From Sorangium cellulosum So ce56 (GTDB lineage Bacteria > Myxococcota_A > Polyangia > Polyangiales > Polyangiaceae), in the NCBI RefSeq assembly GCF_000067165.1, contig NC_010162.1, positions 9,431,001 through 9,495,000 of the forward strand: a stretch of 64,000 nt of DNA, in the 5' to 3' direction. The first letter of the stretch is position 1; the number at the start of each line of letters is the position of its first letter. The notes beneath the pieces were generated by a model. That model was not told where the DNA came from. It made no database searches and saw nothing but the letters and a program-made list of their open reading frames with translations. A program made the position numbers and the translations under genes. This document shows positions 7,563 to 15,920 of the stretch, piece by piece.

Positions 7563-8966
7563 CTAGGGGTAGCAGAACGAGTCGGACGACGCGTCGCCCC
7601 CCTCGAGCCGCACCTGGTGAGGGCGCAGCGAGCCGAAATCGACGAAGAACTCGGGATCGACCGCGAGGCCCCCGCCCGCCGCCACATCGATCTTGGCCAT
7701 CCAACCGCCGACGCCCTCGGGATAGAACTGCTCGTCCCACGACGCATACAGCGAGTTGGTGAAGTAGACGCGCCGGCCGTCGCGGCTCACCTCGACCATC
7801 TGCGGCCCGCCCCGCAGCGGGCCGGAGCGGGGATGCGCCGCCCGCCGCACGATGCCGCCGAGGTGCACCGAGCCAACCAGCTTCGGGTGGAACGGGTCGG
7901 ATACATCGTACTGGCGGAGCTCGCCCGTGCCCCAGCAAGACACGTAGAGGAACCGGTCGTCGAGGGAGAGGTTGATGTCGGTGATCAGCGGCGGCACCGC
8001 CTTGAAGCCCTTGAGCAGCGGCGGCAAGAGGTCGGGATCCGCGGGCTCGGCCGGCACCTCGATCACCTTGCGGATCGCCCACCGGTCGCCGTCGCGATGC
8101 CAGAGCCAGATCGAGGCGGAGAGATCCTTGACGCTCACGACGACGCCGACGAAGCCATAGGCCTTGGTCGGATCGTGGGCGGGGCGGAGCTCCAGCGCCA
8201 TCTGGTGCTCATCGCCCAGATCCAGCGCCTGGAGGTGCTTGCGCTTCCGCAGGTCCCACACATGAACGCGGTGGCCGTACTTCTTGCCGAGCAGGAGCTC
8301 CGGATTCACGCCTTCCTCGATCATCTTCGGCGTCCCCCACTCGCTCGTGAGGAGGGTGTCGTGGCCGAGGTGCCACCAGAAGTCGTAGTGGAGGAACTGG
8401 GGCCCTCGATCGATCTCCCATCGGCCGAGCACATCGAAGCTCTCGCAGTCGAGCACGAAGATGCCCCCGGGCCCGTCGCCGTCGGGGCCGCCGAGCGCGC
8501 TCACGTAGATGCCGTCGGGGCCGCAGTGCAGCGTGTGCGGGCGAGAGTAGCCTGCCCGCTTCGCGATCTCCTCGGCGCGCACCGTGTGGACGAGCTCGGG
8601 GCGGCGCGGATCCGGCTTGACGTCGAAGACGAAGATGTTCGACGAGCGGAGCGCCGGGAGCAGGAGAAAGCGGCGCTCGACGTGGGGGTGCGGCGCGTAG
8701 GGGCACAGGGCGGCGCTGCACGCGTTCCAGCCGGAATGGTGCAGCTCGTCGCCGTAGGTCGGCAGCTCGTTGACCGAGACCAGGGTGCCGTACGCCGGCG
8801 ACCGCGGATCGAGATCGACGACCGTGAGCGCGTCATGGCGCAGCTCGCCGGGGCGCTTCAGCGCGGCGCCCGCGTCGAGCGCGGTCACGTAGGCCAGCCG
8901 CTCGGGCGGCGCCTCCATCGCCAGGCGCGGCGACGGGTAAAAGGTGGGATCCGGACGAAACCGCAT
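7563..8966 (-). CDS. SBP56-family protein (selenium-binding protein / methanethiol oxidase)
   Basis: Using the ATG at 8966, preceded by AAGGAG nine bases upstream, gives 467 residues, the usual family length of 460-475; an upstream open stretch is Arg/Ala-rich and not homologous. Family landmarks are present throughout: D-E-L-H-H-S-G-W-N-A-C (with the conserved Cys), H-T-L-H-C, Y-D-F-W-W-H, T-S-E-W-G-T-P, L-S-L-D-D-R-F-L-Y-V-S-C-W-G, G-G-P-Q-M and a C-terminal G-G-D-A-S-S-D. Members form a beta-propeller; characterised bacterial ones are copper-dependent methanethiol oxidases giving formaldehyde, sulfide and peroxide. Cellular location is uncertain: no signal peptide is seen. It leads a two-gene unit with the membrane protein downstream. 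Confidence 0.9.
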   Translation of the reverse strand: MRFRPDPTFYPSPRLAMEAPPERLAYVTALDAGAALKRPGELRHDALTVVDLDPRSPAYGTLVSVNELPTYGDELHHSGWNACSAALCPYAPHPHVERRFLLLPALRSSNIFVFDVKPDPRRPELVHTVRAEEIAKRAGYSRPHTLHCGPDGIYVSALGGPDGDGPGGIFVLDCESFDVLGRWEIDRGPQFLHYDFWWHLGHDTLLTSEWGTPKMIEEGVNPELLLGKKYGHRVHVWDLRKRKHLQALDLGDEHQMALELRPAHDPTKAYGFVGVVVSVKDLSASIWLWHRDGDRWAIRKVIEVPAEPADPDLLPPLLKGFKAVPPLITDINLSLDDRFLYVSCWGTGELRQYDVSDPFHPKLVGSVHLGGIVRRAAHPRSGPLRGGPQMVEVSRDGRRVYFTNSLYASWDEQFYPEGVGGWMAKIDVAAGGGLAVDPEFFVDFGSLRPHQVRLEGGDASSDSFCYP

Positions 8967-9201
8967 GCGCTGCGTCTCCTTGGTTCTGGGCGTTCGCGTG
9001 TCGTTCCAGGCGCCGCCCGCGAGGACGGCGCGCGCTGCCCGCGGCGCGAGGCCGTGAAGGGCGGCAGGCGACCTGGCCGATGCGCCTCCTCCCCGGGCGG
9101 CTCCGCGCATCGGGCCGGGTTCAGTCAGACCGTCGACGTGGATCCGTTATAACAGAGGCCTCGCACGGGGTCTACCGTCCCGGCAGGCGCCGCGCTCGAT
9201 C

Positions 9202-9251
9202 GCCGGCGCGCTCCGGGCCTACCCCTGCCGGCGCGCTCCGGGCCTACCCCT
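9202..9251. repeat. Perfect 25-bp tandem duplication at the 3' end of the ABM gene
   Basis: Bases 9202-9226 and 9227-9251 are identical and adjacent. The second copy contains the stop codon of the - strand ABM gene (complement of 9244-9246), so the duplication repeats the gene's last codons into its 3' flank. It is likely a recent slippage event. Confidence 0.95.
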
Positions 9252-9600
9252 TCAGATCGGTGCTGAGGAACACCTCGTGGATATCGAGCTTGCTCGGGCC
9301 CGCGAACATCTCCTTCGGCGCGCGGTTCCGGTGCGCCTCCGCGAACGCGGGGCTCCTCGTCCAGGCGATGAAATCGTCCATGGACCGCCACCAGGTCTTC
9401 ACCTCGTAGAACCCCTGCGCGTCCGGGTCCGGGCTCCACGCGCCGGTCGCGTGGTCCAGCTTCATCGGCTTCGGCCTGTGGACCTCGTTCCGGATGAAGC
9501 CGGGCGCCTGATCGACCAGGTGGACCCTGTTCTTGAAGCGATCCTCGAAATCGGCCTCGTGGCCCTCGGCGACGGGAATGCGGTTGGTGACGACGATCAT
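9244..9600 (-). CDS. ABM-domain (antibiotic biosynthesis / haem-degrading type) monooxygenase
   Basis: With the ATG at 9600 (AGGAG six to ten bases upstream) the protein has 118 residues. The start M-I-V-V-T-N-R-I-P-V and the central motifs F-I-R-N-E-V-H and Y-E-V-K-T-W-W-R-S are typical of the dimeric alpha/beta ABM fold, to which IsdG/HmoB haem monooxygenases and quinone-forming oxygenases belong. An Asn early in the first strand and a Trp in W-W-R-S are present, as in several haem-degrading members, but substrate cannot be deduced. It has no signal peptide. Its stop codon lies in a 25-bp duplication. Confidence 0.8.
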   Translation of the reverse strand: MIVVTNRIPVAEGHEADFEDRFKNRVHLVDQAPGFIRNEVHRPKPMKLDHATGAWSPDPDAQGFYEVKTWWRSMDDFIAWTRSPAFAEAHRNRAPKEMFAGPSKLDIHEVFLSTDLKG

Positions 9601-10057
9601 CGCTCCTCTCCTTCTTGCTTTCTTGCTCGTGCGGGAGGCCCGCGCTGCGGGCGGCGGCAAGCTTAGCAGCGCCCGTGCCCGGCCGGGGCCGCGCGGCGCT
9701 GGCGCCGCCCGCGCGCTCGCGCCGCTCGCACGCCGGCAGAATGCCTGGGAATCCCCCGGAGCTCAACGCAATGCCGCTGGCGACACGCAAGCGATCAGAA
9801 GCTTCGCTACGGATTCACCCTAACCGCTCCGACGTCAGCGGATCTCGCGCACTCGAACGGTACAGACTGGCCCGGTAGACAGACGGGAAAGCCCCTATGG
9901 GCTCGCCAGACTCGAGCATTCCTCAGCGGAGCACGGAAAATCGCACGGAGCGGGCCCTTGTTGAATACCTCACAAACCGTGTTGCGTGATCGTGAGTCGC
10001 ATGATACTCGGATGGCGTCCGGGGCAACGATCATGCCCTGTTTCGAACCAGAGGGAT
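9601..10057. other. Divergent intergenic region ahead of the first glycan operon
   Basis: About 460 bases between the ABM gene (leftward) and the epimerase at 10058 (rightward). The promoter of the eight-gene operon should be here. A weak candidate is GTGTTG at 9978-9983 with TGATAC 17 bases on (10001-10006), about 50 bases before the start codon; I give it low weight. No gene is recognisable. Confidence 0.4.
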
Positions 10058-11176
10058 ATGACGAATCACGTCCTCATCACCGGTGGAGCGGGGTTCATCG
10101 GCTCTCACGTGGCCGACGAGCTCCTGCGCCAGGGGGTCCGCGTCCGGGCGCTCGACAGCCTGGTCCCCCAGGTGCACGGCCCCGACCGCCGCCGCCCGGC
10201 GTACCTCGACCCGGAGGTCGAGCTCATCGTGGGTGATGTCCGCGACCGGGACGCGGTGAAATCGGCGCTCCGCGGCGTGGACGCGGTCGTCCACTTCGCG
10301 TCCGCGGTCGGGGTCGGACAGAGCATGTACAAGATCGCGGAGTACACCTCGATCAACAACCTCGGCACCGCCGTGCTGCTCGAGGAGCTCGCCGCGAAGC
10401 CGGTCTCGAGGCTGCTCGTCGCCTCCAGCATGAGCGTGTATGGCGAGGGGCTCTACCGGGCGGCCTCCGGCGCGGTGGTCCCCGGCGCGAGCCGGCCGCT
10501 CGAGCAGCTCAAGCGCGGCGACTGGGAGGTCCGGAGCGAGGCCGGCGAGGCGCTCGTGCCCATCCCGACGCCCGAGTCCAAGCCCCCGTCGCTCGAGTCG
10601 GTCTATGCGCTCTCCAAGTACGACCAGGAGCGGCTCTGCCTGATGATCGGGCGCGCGTACCAGATCCCGACCGTCGCCCTCCGCTTCTTCAACGTCTACG
10701 GCCGCCGTCAGGCCCTCTCCAACCCGTACACCGGCGTCCTCGCCATCTTCGCCGCGCGGCTCCTCAACGACCGTCCGCCCGTGATCTTCGAGGACGGGCT
10801 GCAGCGGCGCGATCTCGTGAGCGTCACTGACGTCGCCCGCGCCTGCGTCCGGGCCCTCGGCGCCGACGCCGCGGTGGGCCAGGTGCTCAACATCGGCAGC
10901 GGGCGGTCGTACACCGTACGCGAGGTCGCCGAGCGCGTCCGCGACGTGATGGGGAAGAGCGGTATCGAGCCCGAGATCGTCGGGAAAGCCCGGCTGGGCG
11001 ACGTCCGGCACTGCTTCGCCGACATCGGCGCTGCGCAGCAGAAGATCGGGTATGCGCCCCGGGTCTCGCTCGAGGAGGGGCTCCGCGATCTCGCCGACTG
11101 GCTCGAGGGGCAGGTGGCGAAGGACGCTGTCGCCCAGGCCCGCGCCGAGCTGGAGTCCAGGGGGCTGACGGTATGA
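10058..11176 (+). CDS. NAD-dependent sugar-nucleotide epimerase (dTDP-L-rhamnose 4-epimerase-like)
   Basis: From the ATG at 10058 the protein has 372 residues. It is an extended short-chain dehydrogenase: G-G-A-G-F-I-G near residues 9-15 binds NAD, with Ser at S-S-M-S-V-Y-G and the catalytic pair Tyr183/Lys187. The insert with P-L-E-Q-L-K-R-G and the C-terminal G-D-V-R-H-C-F-A-D-I resemble dTDP-L-rhamnose 4-epimerases of the WbiB kind more than GalE. It would invert C4 of a dTDP- or UDP-hexose in the cytoplasm. It is the first of eight translationally coupled genes; its stop overlaps the next ATG (ATGA). Specificity is inferred. Confidence 0.8.
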   Translation: MTNHVLITGGAGFIGSHVADELLRQGVRVRALDSLVPQVHGPDRRRPAYLDPEVELIVGDVRDRDAVKSALRGVDAVVHFASAVGVGQSMYKIAEYTSINNLGTAVLLEELAAKPVSRLLVASSMSVYGEGLYRAASGAVVPGASRPLEQLKRGDWEVRSEAGEALVPIPTPESKPPSLESVYALSKYDQERLCLMIGRAYQIPTVALRFFNVYGRRQALSNPYTGVLAIFAARLLNDRPPVIFEDGLQRRDLVSVTDVARACVRALGADAAVGQVLNIGSGRSYTVREVAERVRDVMGKSGIEPEIVGKARLGDVRHCFADIGAAQQKIGYAPRVSLEEGLRDLADWLEGQVAKDAVAQARAELESRGLTV

Positions 11177-12309
11177 GCGCCGCGGCGGATGGCCCTGGCG
11201 GCGCGACCGCAGCGCGGGGGCGCCCGGCGCTGATCACCGGCGGCGCCGGCTTCATCGGGGCCAACCTGGCCCACCGCCTGCTCCAGGCGGGAGAGGCGGT
11301 GATCCTCTTCGACAACCTCTCCCGCCCCTCGGTGGCGCGCAACGTCGAGTGGTTGAGGCGCACCCACGGCGACCGCGTCACGCTGATCACCGGCGACGTG
11401 AGGGACGCCCGCGCGGTCGCGGCCGCGGTCCGGCGCGCCTCCAGCGTCTTCCACTTCGCCGCCCAGGTGGCCGTGACGACGAGCCTCGTCCAGCCGGTGG
11501 AAGACTTCGAGATCAACGCCCGCGGGACGCTCAACGTGCTCGAGGCGATCCGCGCTGAGGGCGCCCCGCCGCCGCTCCTCTTCACGTCCACCAACAAGGT
11601 GTACGGCGGCCTCCCCGACGTCCCGCTCTCGTGCAGCGGCCGGCGCTACGAGCCCGCGGATCCGGAGCTCCGGGCCTCCGGCGTCTCCGAGGCCCGCCCG
11701 CTCGATTTCCACAGCCCCTACGGCTGCTCCAAAGGCGCGGCGGACCAGTACGTCATCGATTATGCCCGCACCTTCGGGCTCCCCGCGGCGGTGTTCCGGA
11801 TGAGCTGTATCTACGGTCCTCGCCAGTTCGGGACCGAGGACCAGGGGTGGGTCGCGCATTTCCTCCTCCAGGCGCTCCGGCGGGAGCCGATCACCCTTTA
11901 CGGCGACGGGATGCAGGTCCGGGACGTGCTCTTCATCGACGACCTCGTCGACGCGCTCCTCCTCGCCCGCAGGGACATCCGGCAGATCTCGGCGTCGGCG
12001 TTCAACGTCGGCGGGGGCCCGGAGAACACCCTCAGCCTGCTCGAGCTGCTCGATCTCATCGAGGAGCTCGACGGCAAGCGCCCCCTGATCGGCTTCGAGG
12101 GGTGGCGGCCGGGCGATCAGCGGTACTACGTCTCCGACTGCCGCCGGCTCTCCGCGGCCACGGGGTGGTGGCCGCGCGTCCGGGTCCGCGAGGGGGTGCG
12201 CAGGCTGCACGGCTGGCTGCGGGAGATGACGGAGGCGACCGGCGCCGCGAAGGCCGCCGCCGGCGCCGGCCAGCCAGCGAAGGAGCCGTGCGCGGGGGGC
12301 GTCCGGTGA
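11173..12309 (+). CDS. NAD-dependent epimerase, CDP-paratose 2-epimerase-like
   Basis: A 378-residue extended SDR enzyme. G-G-A-G-F-I-G-A-N (residues 23-31) binds NAD; the active site has Thr140 in S-T-N-K-V-Y-G and Tyr183/Lys187 in S-P-Y-G-C-S-K. The run Q-V-A-V-T-T-S-L and the motif G-T-E-D-Q-G-W-V-A-H are hallmarks of the CDP-tyvelose (CDP-paratose 2-) epimerase group. It therefore probably epimerises C2 of a nucleotide-activated deoxyhexose. The Ala-rich end (last 40 residues) is not conserved. Its ATG overlaps the preceding stop by four bases and its TGA overlaps the next GTG. Confidence 0.8.
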   Translation: MSAAADGPGGATAARGRPALITGGAGFIGANLAHRLLQAGEAVILFDNLSRPSVARNVEWLRRTHGDRVTLITGDVRDARAVAAAVRRASSVFHFAAQVAVTTSLVQPVEDFEINARGTLNVLEAIRAEGAPPPLLFTSTNKVYGGLPDVPLSCSGRRYEPADPELRASGVSEARPLDFHSPYGCSKGAADQYVIDYARTFGLPAAVFRMSCIYGPRQFGTEDQGWVAHFLLQALRREPITLYGDGMQVRDVLFIDDLVDALLLARRDIRQISASAFNVGGGPENTLSLLELLDLIEELDGKRPLIGFEGWRPGDQRYYVSDCRRLSAATGWWPRVRVREGVRRLHGWLREMTEATGAAKAAAGAGQPAKEPCAGGVR

Positions 12310-13607
12310 GGTTCGCGCTCGTCAACCCGGCCTGGAGCTTCGAGGGGAGCATCTATTTCGGCTGCCGCGAGCCTCACCTGCCCCTCGAATACGGCTACGC
12401 CAGGGCGCTGCTCGAGGCCGCGGGGCACGAGGCGACCCTCGTCGACGCCCAGGCCCGGGGCCTCACCGACGGCGCCCTCCGCGACGAGGTGGCCGCGCTC
12501 CGCGCCGACACCATCGTGGTGACCACCGCGCCGAGCTACCTCTTCTGGCGCTGCGCCCCGCCCGAGCTCCGCGTCCCGCAGCAGGCGCTCCGCGCGCTCC
12601 ACGGGCTGCCAGGGCTCCGGCTCGCGGTGGGCCCCCACGCCTCCACCACCCCCCGCGCCACCCTGCGCAAGCTCGGGGTCGACGCCGTGGTGATGGGCGA
12701 GTGCGAGGACGTGCTGGTGGAGCTCGCCGATCGCCCGCGATCGCGCTGGGGCGAGATCGACGCGATCGCCTGGCTGGAAGGCGACGAGGCGCGCGTGCAG
12801 GGCGGCCCGCGCGCGTCGGACATGGCCCGGCTGCCGGCCCTGCGCTGGGACGAGGCCACGGTGGCGCGCCACGCCCACCACCACCACCGCTTCGACACCG
12901 CGCCGATCGGCCCCGGCGCCGAGGTCGAGGCGTCGAGAGGGTGCCCCTACCACTGCACCTTCTGCGCGAAGGACAACTTCCGCGACGGCTACCGCAAGCG
13001 CCCCCTCGACGTGCTCCTCGACGAGATCGACGGGCTCGTCGCCCAGGGGGTTCGTTACGTCTATTTCATCGACGAGATCTTCCTGCCGGATCGCCCGCTG
13101 CTCGAGGCGCTCGCCGATCGCCCGGTGTCGTTCGGCGTCCAGATGCGCGTCGACAATTGGAGCCGGGAGATGCTCGACCTGCTCGGGAGAGCGGGGTGCG
13201 TCTCGATCGAGGCAGGGGTGGAGAGCGTCACCCGGGAGGGCAGGAGCCTTTTGGCCAAGCGCTGCAGGCTCTCGACCGAGCAGCTCGGCGATCTCCTGAT
13301 CCACGCCAAGAAGAGCGTGCCCTTCGTCCAGGCGAACCTGATCCAGTCGCCGACCGACGATCCCGCGGACGTCGCCGCCTTCCGGGAGCGGCTCCGGCAG
13401 CACGGCGTGTGGGCGAACGAGCCGGTGCCGATGTTCCCTTACCCGGGCTCGCCCGAGTACACGATGCGCTGGGGCACCCCCGACGACGAGGCGTGGGAGC
13501 GCTCGGTCGCGCACTACCTCGATCACTTCGAGCGCTTCAGCGACCTCCAGGACAGCCGCCCTCTCCCGCTCTCCGCGCTGGAGATCGCGCCCCCCGGCCA
13601 TGGCTGA
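12306..13607 (+). CDS. B12-binding-domain radical SAM protein
   Basis: The start is a GTG at 12306 embedded in the preceding stop (GTGA), giving 433 residues. An N-terminal cobalamin-binding-like domain (residues 1-150) is followed by the radical SAM core with Cys213, Cys217 and Cys220 in G-C-P-Y-H-C-T-F-C, which hold a 4Fe-4S cluster. Glu/Asp-rich motifs Y-F-I-D-E-I-F and G-V-E-S-V-T follow. The family, as I recall the one modelled as TIGR04295, accompanies oligosaccharide or exopolysaccharide gene sets; a methyl transfer or rearrangement on a sugar is plausible but unproven. The His-rich run near residue 196 could bind a metal or be incidental. Confidence 0.85.
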   Translation: MRFALVNPAWSFEGSIYFGCREPHLPLEYGYARALLEAAGHEATLVDAQARGLTDGALRDEVAALRADTIVVTTAPSYLFWRCAPPELRVPQQALRALHGLPGLRLAVGPHASTTPRATLRKLGVDAVVMGECEDVLVELADRPRSRWGEIDAIAWLEGDEARVQGGPRASDMARLPALRWDEATVARHAHHHHRFDTAPIGPGAEVEASRGCPYHCTFCAKDNFRDGYRKRPLDVLLDEIDGLVAQGVRYVYFIDEIFLPDRPLLEALADRPVSFGVQMRVDNWSREMLDLLGRAGCVSIEAGVESVTREGRSLLAKRCRLSTEQLGDLLIHAKKSVPFVQANLIQSPTDDPADVAAFRERLRQHGVWANEPVPMFPYPGSPEYTMRWGTPDDEAWERSVAHYLDHFERFSDLQDSRPLPLSALEIAPPGHG

Positions 13608-14784
13608 CGCCGCGCGCGCCCCCGGCTCGGTCCTGATGACCGCCGACACGGTGGGGGGCGTCTTCTCCTACGCGATCGAGCTCGCGCGCGCGCTCGCGGC
13701 GCGCGGGGTCCGGACGTCGCTCGCCACCCTCGGCGGGCCGCTCTCCGCGCCCCAGCGCGAGGCCGCGGGCCGCGTGCCCGGGCTCGCCGTCTTCGAGAGC
13801 TCCTTCCGGCTCGAGTGGATGGAGGACCCGTGGGACGACGTCGCGCGCGCCGGGGACTGGCTCCTCGAGCTCGAGGAGCGCGTCCGGCCGTCGCTGATCC
13901 ACCTGAACGGCTATGCGCACGGCGCGCTCGGCTTCCGCGCCCCGAAGCTCGTGGTGGCCCACTCGTGCGTCCTCTCCTGGTGGGCCGCGGTCCTCGGCGG
14001 GGAGGCGCCGCCGCGGTACGATCGCTACCGGCGCGAGGTGGCCCGGGGGCTCGCCGCCGCGCCGGCGGTGGTGGCCCCGACCCGGGCGATGCTCGACGCC
14101 CTCCTGCGCCACCACGGTCCGCTCCCCGGGGGCGCGCGGGCGGAGGTGATCCCCAACGCCGCCGACCCCGCGCGGTTCTCCCCGCGCCCCAAGGAGGAGC
14201 TCGTCCTCGCGGTCGGGCGGCTCTGGGACCAGGCCAAGAACATCGAGGCGCTCGGCGAGGTGGCCCCTCACCTGCCCTGGCCGATCCAGGTGGCCGGGAG
14301 CGACGTCCGCCCCGGCGGGGGCGCGGGCGGGACACCCCTCCCCTCGCCCCTCCCCTCGCCCCTCCCCTCGCTCGGACACCTCGGCGTGCTCTCGCCGTCC
14401 GCCGTCGCCGCCGCGCTCGGCCGCGCGTCGATCTACGCTCACCCGGCCCGCTACGAGCCGTTCGGCCTGTCGGTCCTGGAGGCGGCGCTCTCCGGGTGCG
14501 CCCTCGTCCTCGGCGACATTCCCAGCCTGCGCGAGGTCTGGGGGGACGCGGCCCTCTACGTGGATCCCGGCGACACGGAGGCGCTCCGGCGCGCGCTCCG
14601 GGCGCTCATCGACGCGCCCGGCGCGCGGCGCGAGATGGCCACGCGCGCCCGCGCCCGCGCCCTCGGCTTCTCGCCGCGGCGGATGGCCCGGAGCTACCTG
14701 CGCCTCTACGGCGAGCTCCTCGAGCGCGGGCCTGGCGAAGAAGATCGCTCGCCGTGGAGAGGGGAGCACGCGCCATGCGCATAG
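13600..14784 (+). CDS. Glycosyltransferase family 4
   Basis: A 394-residue GT-B enzyme. The donor-site motif E-P-F-G-L-S-V-L-E (E-x7-E) near residue 290 and the domain boundary strand L-V-L-A-V-G-R-L-W-D place it in GT4. The N-terminal half carries the acceptor-domain pattern G-G-V-F-S-Y-A-I-E-L-A-R-A-L. The gene overlaps the radical SAM gene by eight bases and the next GT by ten. An insert near residue 250 (P-L-P-S repeated three times) is encoded by a 12-bp tandem repeat at 14335-14370 and probably forms a flexible loop. It transfers a sugar from a nucleotide donor in glycan assembly; substrates unknown. Confidence 0.85.
   Translation: MADAARAPGSVLMTADTVGGVFSYAIELARALAARGVRTSLATLGGPLSAPQREAAGRVPGLAVFESSFRLEWMEDPWDDVARAGDWLLELEERVRPSLIHLNGYAHGALGFRAPKLVVAHSCVLSWWAAVLGGEAPPRYDRYRREVARGLAAAPAVVAPTRAMLDALLRHHGPLPGGARAEVIPNAADPARFSPRPKEELVLAVGRLWDQAKNIEALGEVAPHLPWPIQVAGSDVRPGGGAGGTPLPSPLPSPLPSLGHLGVLSPSAVAAALGRASIYAHPARYEPFGLSVLEAALSGCALVLGDIPSLREVWGDAALYVDPGDTEALRRALRALIDAPGARREMATRARARALGFSPRRMARSYLRLYGELLERGPGEEDRSPWRGEHAPCA
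14335..14370. repeat. 12-bp tandem repeat inside the GT4 gene
   Basis: Three perfect copies of CCCCTCCCCTCG run from 14335 to 14370 within the coding frame, encoding a Pro-Leu-Pro-Ser repeat. Copy-number change would alter the protein by four residues per unit without breaking the frame. Confidence 0.9.
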
Positions 14785-15920
14785 CCCTGTTCTGCCACTC
14801 CCTGCTCTCCGACTGGAACCACGGGAACGCGCACTTCCTCCGCGGCGTGGTCACCGAGCTCGCCGAGCGCGGGCACGAGGTCCGCGCCTTCGAGCCGAGG
14901 GACGCCTGGAGCCTCCAGAACCTCGTGGCCGATCACGGCGAGGCGCCGCTGCGCGAGGTGAGGGAGGTCTACCCGCGCGTCGATCCGATGAGGTACGACC
15001 TTGCCTCGCTCGACCTCGACGAGGCGCTCGAGGGCGCCTCGCTCGTCCTCGTCCACGAGTGGAGCGAGCCCGAGCTGGTCGCCCGCATCGGCGCGCACAG
15101 GGCACACGCGTCGCGCGCGTCGTACCGGCTGCTCTTCCACGACACACACCACCGGTCGGTCACGGATCCCGGGGCCATGACCCGCTACGACCTCACCCGC
15201 TACGACGGCGTCCTCGCCTTCGGCCGGGTGATCCGCGATATCTACCTCGCGCGCCGCTGGGCCCGCCGGGCCTTCGTCTGGCACGAGGCCGCGGACGTGC
15301 GCGTGTTCCGCCCGCGCCGCGAGGCCCGGCCGGAGCGCGATCTCGTGTGGATCGGCAACTGGGGCGACGAGGAGCGCACCCGCGAGCTCGACGCGTTCCT
15401 GATCGGCCCGGCGCGCGATCTCGGCCTCTCCGCCCGCGTGCACGGGGTGCGCTACCCCGAGCACGCCCGCGCCGCGCTCGACGCGGCCGGGATCGAGCAC
15501 AGGGGCTGGCTCCCCAACTACCGCGCTCCCGAGGCGTTCGCGCGGGCCAGGGTGACCGTCCACGTCCCGAGGAGGCCCTACGTCGCCTCGCTCCCGGGGA
15601 TCCCGACCATCCGGCCGTTCGAGGCCATGGCCTGCGCCATCCCGCTCGTCTGCTCGCCGTGGAGCGACGCGGAGGGGCTGTTCTCGCCCGGCCGCGACTA
15701 CCTCGTCGCCCGGGACGGCGACGAGATGAAGCGGCGCCTCGCGGCCCTGCTCGCCGAGCCCGCCCTGGCCGCCGAGCTGGCGGAGCGGGGGCGCGCGACG
15801 ATCCTCGCGCGCCACACGTGCGCCCACCGGGTCGACGAGCTCCTCGCCATCGCCGCCGAGCTCGGCGTCGAGGTCGACCGCCCCGCGCCCGCCGCCACAC
15901 CCCAGCGAGCCACGTCATGA
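14775..15920 (+). CDS. CgeB-like glycosyltransferase
   Basis: From ATG 14775 (ten bases inside the preceding gene) the protein has 381 residues. The opening M-R-I-A-L-F-C-H-S-L-L-S-D-W-N-H-G-N-A-H resembles the other two enzymes downstream and the CgeB/DUF3880 group of GT-B transferases. The C-terminal donor domain has R-P-F-E-A-M-A-C-A-I-P-L-V and the terminal R-H-T-C-A-H-R helix shared by all four related proteins here. It acts in the cytoplasm on a nucleotide sugar. The TGA overlaps the next ATG by four bases. Confidence 0.8.
   Translation: MRIALFCHSLLSDWNHGNAHFLRGVVTELAERGHEVRAFEPRDAWSLQNLVADHGEAPLREVREVYPRVDPMRYDLASLDLDEALEGASLVLVHEWSEPELVARIGAHRAHASRASYRLLFHDTHHRSVTDPGAMTRYDLTRYDGVLAFGRVIRDIYLARRWARRAFVWHEAADVRVFRPRREARPERDLVWIGNWGDEERTRELDAFLIGPARDLGLSARVHGVRYPEHARAALDAAGIEHRGWLPNYRAPEAFARARVTVHVPRRPYVASLPGIPTIRPFEAMACAIPLVCSPWSDAEGLFSPGRDYLVARDGDEMKRRLAALLAEPALAAELAERGRATILARHTCAHRVDELLAIAAELGVEVDRPAPAATPQRATS

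Noticed and set aside
6855..9152. A 765-residue + strand open frame opposite the SBP56 gene
   Set aside because: Antisense shadow of the well supported SBP56 and membrane-protein genes.
9986..10057. Earlier ATG for the first epimerase gene
   Set aside because: The NAD-binding motif begins a few residues after the ATG at 10058, so the earlier start adds an unlikely extension.
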